10,429 nt of DNA from Acidobacteriaceae bacterium. GTDB lineage: Bacteria > Acidobacteriota > Terriglobia > Terriglobales > Acidobacteriaceae. Below, piece by piece: positions 6,026 to 10,429 of the stretch; positions within the stretch are counted from its first letter, which is position 1, and each line of letters starts with the position of its first letter. The stretch is from assembly GCA_030044455.1 (NCBI GenBank), contig JASHVU010000244.1:1-10429 (forward strand), read 5' to 3'. The notes beneath the pieces were generated by a model. It was not told where the DNA came from. It saw only the letters and a program-made list of their open reading frames with translations, and searched no databases. The position numbers and the translations under genes are program-made.

Positions 6026-6798
6026 CTAGGCATTACCCAGTGATTCAACAGATTATTGCTCTCGCCAAGCTTCCTCATGCCCGGTACCGCCTCGATATCG
6101 AAAGAGAGCTGCGCGACCACCTGGAAGACCTGGAAGACGAAGCGCGTTCGCAGGGCCATGACGAGGCAATGATCGAGCGGATCACCGCAATGCGCCTCGG
6201 AAACCCGCAGGAAATTGCGGCGGCCTTTGCATCGGTTTACGCATTTGATAAGTGGATGCGCCGCGCCGTCGCCTGCACCATTCTCCTTCTCGTATCCATC
6301 GCTGCAGTTTCCCTTGTCGTTGGAACTGTGCAGTCGATTGCCGCGCTTTTGATCCGTATCCCGTTTGCCGATGTCTCCGATGGGTTTTATTGGGAAGTTC
6401 TAGGGCTTGTCGCAGTCACTCTCGGCTATTGCAGCGCGTACCTGGCAGAACGCGTCTTTCCAACGTCGTTTGCCAAAGCCGCTTCGCTCAGTTTCAGCTT
6501 GACGATTTGCGTTGCAGCGGGACTTTTTTCCGCGATCCAAGTTCATGCAATCTTGCCTTGCATAGCATTCGCCGACGCCGCCTTCGCCAGGCTCCTCCAA
6601 CGTGTTCATCTCCCAATCGTATGGCTGGCTGGAACGGTCGGGCTAATCACGATGATGGCACTCGCTTTACGCCCCCTGTTGGCAGGGCAGGGACCGCCAC
6701 CATGGCTGCTCTGGCTTGGCCTGACCGTCTCATGTGCGGTGCTGAGAAGAATCGTCGATCTGTTCGAGAAGTTGACTCTGGGCCGGATAGTCGCATAG
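6022..6798 (+). CDS. HAAS-domain multi-pass membrane protein, PadR partner
   Basis: 258 aa from the ATG at 6022, which overlaps the padR stop (ATGA) and has GAGG upstream; the frame is open further upstream but only inside padR. Residues 1-80 form the HAAS/permease-prefix type helical domain, with its mark DIERELRDHLEDLEDEA (25-41) and a conserved LGNPQEIAAAF (59-69). About five hydrophobic segments follow (84-101, 124-142, 155-173, 197-218, 227-244). HAAS proteins are regularly encoded directly after PadR regulators and are thought to connect membrane signals with regulation. No enzymatic motif is visible, and the protein lacks the MacB/FtsX permease domain that often follows this prefix in acidobacteria. 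Function beyond that is unknown. Confidence 0.88.
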   Translation: MTRHYPVIQQIIALAKLPHARYRLDIERELRDHLEDLEDEARSQGHDEAMIERITAMRLGNPQEIAAAFASVYAFDKWMRRAVACTILLLVSIAAVSLVVGTVQSIAALLIRIPFADVSDGFYWEVLGLVAVTLGYCSAYLAERVFPTSFAKAASLSFSLTICVAAGLFSAIQVHAILPCIAFADAAFARLLQRVHLPIVWLAGTVGLITMMALALRPLLAGQGPPPWLLWLGLTVSCAVLRRIVDLFEKLTLGRIVA

Positions 6799-7452
6799 AA
6801 ATAAACTGCAAGCCCGACATCCGCAGCGTCTACAACTCCGCGCCTGAAATTCTGATGCGACGTTCGCGTTCCGAGTCATGTCGAGGAAGGAGTGTGGCGG
6901 CGCTCCACGCAGACCGCAGTAGCTGATCGTCCTCTTGTGAACGTTAAACCCTCTGTAACACATGTCGTCTCGAAGAGCCTCCCCGGTTGTTCTCTGAATC
7001 AGAGTTGCCGCTGAGTTCAGCTTATGCAGCACCTCGTGCTCCTCAACGAATTAGCATTCAAACAATCCACCCGGAACTTGCAAAACCGGGCCGAGTTGGT
7101 GCTGGAATCGTAAATCTGGCGTTTGGCGATGGTTGACAATGCTGCCCGGCAGGATCGGTGAGCCTTTGAGGACAGTTCCTTGCTTTTCCGTATGAATACA
7201 CCACTTTCAATGCGCAAAGCTTAGCCATCCCATGCCGTCTGAAGGTAAGGCCGAGTGCGAACGTTGCCGCTTTTCGCGTTGAGATTCCAGGCAGGCCAGA
7301 GCCAGAATTAGCGGTGCGGCTCGCTGGTCTGCCGTTCCAGGTTGTGTTTGGCCTAAATCGCAGGTGGCTGGAGGCAGAGTTTTTCCTATACAATTCGATG
7401 CCATCGGGCAGGGAGGTCGCAATCTGCGAATCTCTCTGCCTTGGAGGGATTT
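6799..7452. other. Long intergenic region before the sdh operon
   Basis: About 650 bp with no gene I can support on either strand. The frames that are open here either run antisense through sdhC or the HAAS gene or lack recognisable content. A -10-like TACAAT (7389-7394) lies 58 bp before the sdhC start, but no good -35 stands at the right distance, so the sdh promoter is not fixed. The region could hold a decayed gene; I see no matching protein motif. Confidence 0.45.
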
Positions 7453-8238
7453 GTGTCGGCTCCCGACGTAGTCTGGAAGAACGGCAAGTTTGGCCAAACT
7501 TCACGGCGCGATTCCTGGTGGCTTTCCCCGACCGGGGTCTTTCTGGGTTTCGGCGCGTTTCTTGTCTATGCCAACTGGGCCGCATTCCAAAACAGCCATT
7601 ACACTTTCGGGCCCTATATCTCGCCGTTTTATTCACCGGAGCTTTTCGGCAGTTCCCCGTACGCATTATTTGGCCCAAAACCAAGCTGGTATCCGAGCTT
7701 CTTGCCCTTTTCTCCGGCCCTGCTCATTCTCTGGATCCCCGGCCTCTTCCGCTTGACCTGTTACTACTACCGTGGCGCTTACTACAAGTCGTTCTGGGCC
7801 GACCCACCGGCATGCGCGGTGAGCGAGCCCCGCAAGACGTATCTGGGAGAGCGAAGCTTTCCGCTCATCCTGCAGAATTTTCATCGCTACTTTCTTCGGC
7901 TTTCGTACATTATCTGGGGCTTTCTCGTCTACGACGCCGTGAGGGCATTCTTTTTTCCGGATGGATTCGGAATCGGGATTGGAACTCTGGTGCTGGTCGT
8001 GAATGTTGTGCTTCTTGCCGGATATATCTTCGGGTGTCATGCGTTCCGGCACATGATCGGCGGAACATTCGACCAGATATCGAGGCACCCGGTCCGGCAC
8101 AGAATCTACGATTGTGTGAGCTGCCTGAACGCAGCACACAAGAGGTGGGCCTGGGCGAGCCTGCTTTGGGTTGCGTTTGCCGATATCTACGTGCGCTTGT
8201 GTTCGATGGGCGTCTGGCATGACTGGAGAATCCTCTAG
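7453..8238 (+). CDS. sdhC: Succinate dehydrogenase membrane subunit, Sdh1-like
   Basis: 261 aa from the GTG at 7453, which has GGAGG at 5-6 nt; the in-frame TTG at 7441 sits on that ribosome site and is unlikely. Five hydrophobic segments: about 27-44, 84-102, 148-166, 174-195, 231-249. It resembles the single large anchor subunit of mycobacterial Sdh1 (about 270 aa) rather than the small SdhC/SdhD pair. Characteristic pieces are FRLTCYYYRGAYYKSFW (99-115), PPACAV (118-123), LILQNFHRYF (138-147), GCHAFRH (194-200) and CVSCLNAAH (221-229). The Cys and His residues (C103, C121, H144, C195, H196, H200, C221, C224, H229) could bind heme or an iron-sulfur cluster in the membrane. Its stop directly abuts the sdhA start. 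It anchors the complex and passes electrons to quinone. Confidence 0.88.
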   Translation: MSAPDVVWKNGKFGQTSRRDSWWLSPTGVFLGFGAFLVYANWAAFQNSHYTFGPYISPFYSPELFGSSPYALFGPKPSWYPSFLPFSPALLILWIPGLFRLTCYYYRGAYYKSFWADPPACAVSEPRKTYLGERSFPLILQNFHRYFLRLSYIIWGFLVYDAVRAFFFPDGFGIGIGTLVLVVNVVLLAGYIFGCHAFRHMIGGTFDQISRHPVRHRIYDCVSCLNAAHKRWAWASLLWVAFADIYVRLCSMGVWHDWRIL

Positions 8239-10053
8239 ATGCCAGAATTCCAACGGTTCTCTTACGATGTACTGGTGATCGGAGCAGGCGGAGCAGGCCT
8301 GCGCGCCGCCATCGAAGCCGGAGCCGCGGGCGCCAAGGTGGGAGTGGTCTGCAAGTCGCTGCTCGGCAAAGCACATACGGTGATGGCTGAGGGTGGCATT
8401 GCGGCTGCGCTGGCCAATGTCGATGATCGCGATAATTGGCGCGTCCATTTTTCCGATACGATGCGCGGCGGCCAGTATCTGAATAACTGGCGCATGGCTG
8501 AGCTGCACGCCAGAGAAGCGCCCGAATGTGTACGCGAACTCGAGGCATGGGGAGCGCTATTCGACCGCACTGCGGACGGCAGAATTCTGCAACGCAACTT
8601 CGGCGGCCATCGGTACCCCAGGCTGGCTCACGTCGGCGACCGCACTGGGCTGGAGATGATTCGCACACTCCAGGACCATGGCATTCACACGGGAATGGAA
8701 GTCCATATGGAGTGCACGGTGCTCAGCCTGCTCCTCGATGGAGGCCGAATCGCTGGAGCATGCGGATACGACCGCGAGAAGGGCCGCTTCCAACTGTGGC
8801 AGGCGAAGGCAGTGGTGGTGGCCACCGGCGGAATCGGGCGTGCCTTCAAGGTGACCAGCAACAGTTGGGAATACACGGGCGACGGCCTTGCATTGGCGTA
8901 TCGCGCCGGAGCCGAACTCCAGGACATGGAGTTCGTTCAGTTTCATCCCACCGGCATGGTCTGGCCCATCAGTGTGCGCGGCATTCTCGTCACAGAGGGT
9001 GTACGCGGAGAGGGCGGAGTGCTGCGCAACAGCGAGGGCCGCCGTTTCATGTTCGACGATATTCCCGACCTATATAAAGAGCAGACTGCGGACACTGAAG
9101 AGGAGGGCTGGCGGTATACGCAGGGCGACAAGAATGCAAGGCGTCCACCTGAACTGCTCACCAGAGATCACGTTGCGCGGTGCATCAATCGCGAAGTCAA
9201 GGCAGGGCGAGGCTCGCCGCACGGTGGCGTCTTTCTCGATATTGCATGGATCAAGGAGCGCATGCCAAAATCGGCCGAGCACATCAAGCGCAAGCTGCCC
9301 AGCATGTACCACCAGTTCAAGCAACTCGCCGACCTTGACATCACAAAGGAGCCCATGGAGGTAGGTCCCACGACTCACTACATGATGGGCGGTATTCGCG
9401 TCGACGGCGAATCGCAAATGTCCACTGTACCGGGGCTCTTCGCAGCCGGTGAAGCCGCCGCGGGACTGCATGGCGCGAATCGGCTGGGTGGAAACTCGCT
9501 GTCCGATCTGATCGTCTTCGGGCGTCGCGCAGGACGCCATGCTGCCGAGTTCGCCAGTGCCAATGGACCGGCGAAAGTCGACGAGGCCGAGCTTCAGGAC
9601 ACGGCGATCGCGGCGCTCGCACCCTTCGACCGCGGCCCCTCCGGCGAAAACCCCTATCAAATCCAATACGACCTGCAGGAGACCATGCAGAACCTCGTCG
9701 GCATCGTGCGAGTCGAAATTGAAATGCAAGAGGCGCTCAACACAATCGGGCAATTGCGCGCGCGGGTAGAGCGTGCCGGTATCGCTGGCAATCGCGAGTA
9801 CAACAATGGCTGGCACACCACCATCGATCTTGAAAACATGATGATCGTATCTGAAGCAATTACCCGTGCGGCACTGCTGCGAGAGGAAAGCCGCGGCGCG
9901 CAGTTCCGCGAAGACTTCCCCGGCAAAGATCCGGAGTGGGGAAAACACAACATTGTCATCCGGCGCGGCGCAGATGGAGAAATGCAAGTCGAGAAGCGTG
10001 TACTTCCGCCAATCCCGGACGAGTTGAAGGCAGTGATCGAGGAGATGAAGTAG
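8239..10053 (+). CDS. sdhA: Succinate dehydrogenase flavoprotein subunit
   Basis: 604 aa, normal for SdhA. It oxidises succinate to fumarate and passes electrons to FAD, then to SdhB. Visible: Rossmann FAD motif DVLVIGAGGAGLRAA (10-24), the covalent-FAD histidine H46 in KAHTVMAEGGI, H236 in QFHPTG, E258 in TEGVRGEGG, the R309/R314 region (TRDHVAR), H380 in TTHYMMGGI, and R415 in HGANRLGGNSLSD. The C-terminal helical domain carries EYNNGWHTTIDLENM typical of this family. All catalytic residues of succinate/fumarate-type oxidoreductases are present. The ATG directly follows the sdhC stop, with GGAG upstream. Long open frames on the opposite strand are shadows of its codon usage. Direction of catalysis (succinate oxidation or fumarate reduction) cannot be read from this subunit; the membrane subunit type favours an aerobic complex II. 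Confidence 0.97.
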   Translation: MPEFQRFSYDVLVIGAGGAGLRAAIEAGAAGAKVGVVCKSLLGKAHTVMAEGGIAAALANVDDRDNWRVHFSDTMRGGQYLNNWRMAELHAREAPECVRELEAWGALFDRTADGRILQRNFGGHRYPRLAHVGDRTGLEMIRTLQDHGIHTGMEVHMECTVLSLLLDGGRIAGACGYDREKGRFQLWQAKAVVVATGGIGRAFKVTSNSWEYTGDGLALAYRAGAELQDMEFVQFHPTGMVWPISVRGILVTEGVRGEGGVLRNSEGRRFMFDDIPDLYKEQTADTEEEGWRYTQGDKNARRPPELLTRDHVARCINREVKAGRGSPHGGVFLDIAWIKERMPKSAEHIKRKLPSMYHQFKQLADLDITKEPMEVGPTTHYMMGGIRVDGESQMSTVPGLFAAGEAAAGLHGANRLGGNSLSDLIVFGRRAGRHAAEFASANGPAKVDEAELQDTAIAALAPFDRGPSGENPYQIQYDLQETMQNLVGIVRVEIEMQEALNTIGQLRARVERAGIAGNREYNNGWHTTIDLENMMIVSEAITRAALLREESRGAQFREDFPGKDPEWGKHNIVIRRGADGEMQVEKRVLPPIPDELKAVIEEMK

Positions 10054-10069
10054 CGAGGAGACGAAACAA

Positions 10070-10429
10070 ATGGCCACACCAGCGACGTTTCGCATCTGGC
10101 GCGGAGATCCTGCAGGCGGCGCGTTTCAGGATTACTCAACCGGCGTTGAAGAAGGAATGGTCGTTCTGGACGCCGTGCATCGCATTCAGGCGCATCAGGC
10201 AACCGACCTGGCGGTGAGATGGAACTGCAAGGCTGGAAAGTGCGGATCGTGTTCTGCCGAGATCAACGGCATGCCCAGGCTCATGTGCATGACCCGGTTA
10301 AGTGACATCGACCTGAGTATGCCCGTCATCCTGGAGCCGATGCACACGTTTCCGGTCATCCGCGATTTGGTCACCGATGTTTCCTGGAATTTCCGCGCCA
10401 AGAAAACCATCAAGCAATTCAAGCCCCGC
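10070..10429 (+). CDS. sdhB: Succinate dehydrogenase iron-sulfur subunit, N-terminal part (cut by right edge)
   Basis: The first 120 residues are visible; the family is about 240-250 aa, so the C-terminal [4Fe-4S]/[3Fe-4S] domain lies outside. The plant-ferredoxin-type [2Fe-2S] ligands are complete: C53, C58, C61 and C73 in WNCKAGKCGSCSAEINGM and LMC. The stretch MHTFPVIRDLVTD (about 90-102) is the usual link to the second domain. The ATG at 10070 has GAGGAG 9 nt upstream and lies 16 bp after the sdhA stop, so it is the third gene of sdhC-sdhA-sdhB, the order seen in Sdh1-type operons. It carries electrons from FAD to the membrane subunit. Confidence 0.95.
   Translation, partial: MATPATFRIWRGDPAGGAFQDYSTGVEEGMVVLDAVHRIQAHQATDLAVRWNCKAGKCGSCSAEINGMPRLMCMTRLSDIDLSMPVILEPMHTFPVIRDLVTDVSWNFRAKKTIKQFKPR

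Noticed and set aside
6730..7032. About 100-aa minus-strand frame with GAGGAG before a GTG start
   Set aside because: Its C-terminal part is antisense to the HAAS gene, its Cys/Arg-rich sequence looks like a shadow, and no motif is recognised. It remains a weak possibility.
7058..7684. 208-aa minus-strand frame across the sdhC start
   Set aside because: Arg/Pro/Thr-rich and overlaps a well-supported gene on the other strand.
9070..10095. 341-aa minus-strand frame opposite sdhA
   Set aside because: Typical long antisense frame of a GC-rich gene; sdhA is supported by all catalytic motifs.

Overview
The window looks like a piece of a bacterial chromosome, most likely from an Acidobacteriota-type organism. 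That assignment is an inference. It rests on a PadR gene coupled to a HAAS-domain membrane gene, an actinobacterial/acidobacterial-type (Sdh1-like) succinate dehydrogenase, a cysM plus Mec-type JAMM pair, moderately high GC and frequent GGAGG-like ribosome binding sites. No phage, transposase, integrase or CRISPR array is visible.

Layout. (1) Positions 1-1471, minus strand: a small peptide-modification cassette. It holds an 81-aa precursor-like peptide with a CxxC core (1226-1471), a DUF692/MNIO multinuclear iron oxidase (216-1148), and the beginning of a probable partner protein that overlaps the MNIO gene and leaves the window at the left edge (1-250). A sigma70-like promoter at 1678-1707 would give this operon a leader of about 200 nt. 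(2) 2011-2087, minus strand: tRNA-Pro(CGG) with encoded CCA, flanked on both sides by gene-poor DNA. (3) 2509-3887, plus strand: cysM and a JAMM/Mec-like metallopeptidase with an ATGA overlap, a pair known from sulfur-carrier-protein-dependent cysteine synthesis; the carrier (CysO) is not in the window. (4) 4000-4881, plus strand: an exported creatininase-family metal amidohydrolase. (5) 4971-6798: a divergon. A four-helix membrane protein on the minus strand faces a padR plus HAAS-domain membrane protein pair on the plus strand. A perfect 8-5-8 inverted repeat lies in the spacer of the membrane gene's promoter and is a good candidate PadR operator. (6) 6799-7452: about 650 bp with no convincing gene. 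(7) 7453 to the right edge, plus strand: sdhC-sdhA-sdhB, a complex II operon with an Sdh1-type five-helix membrane subunit carrying conserved Cys/His residues. sdhB is cut by the window end.

The most novel part is the MNIO cassette. Its precursor, with a single Cys-Asn-Thr-Cys motif followed by a conserved-looking C-terminal stretch, does not match a named MNIO product class that I recognise. The PadR operator and the possible membrane-embedded iron-sulfur cluster of the Sdh1-like enzyme are the next most testable points.
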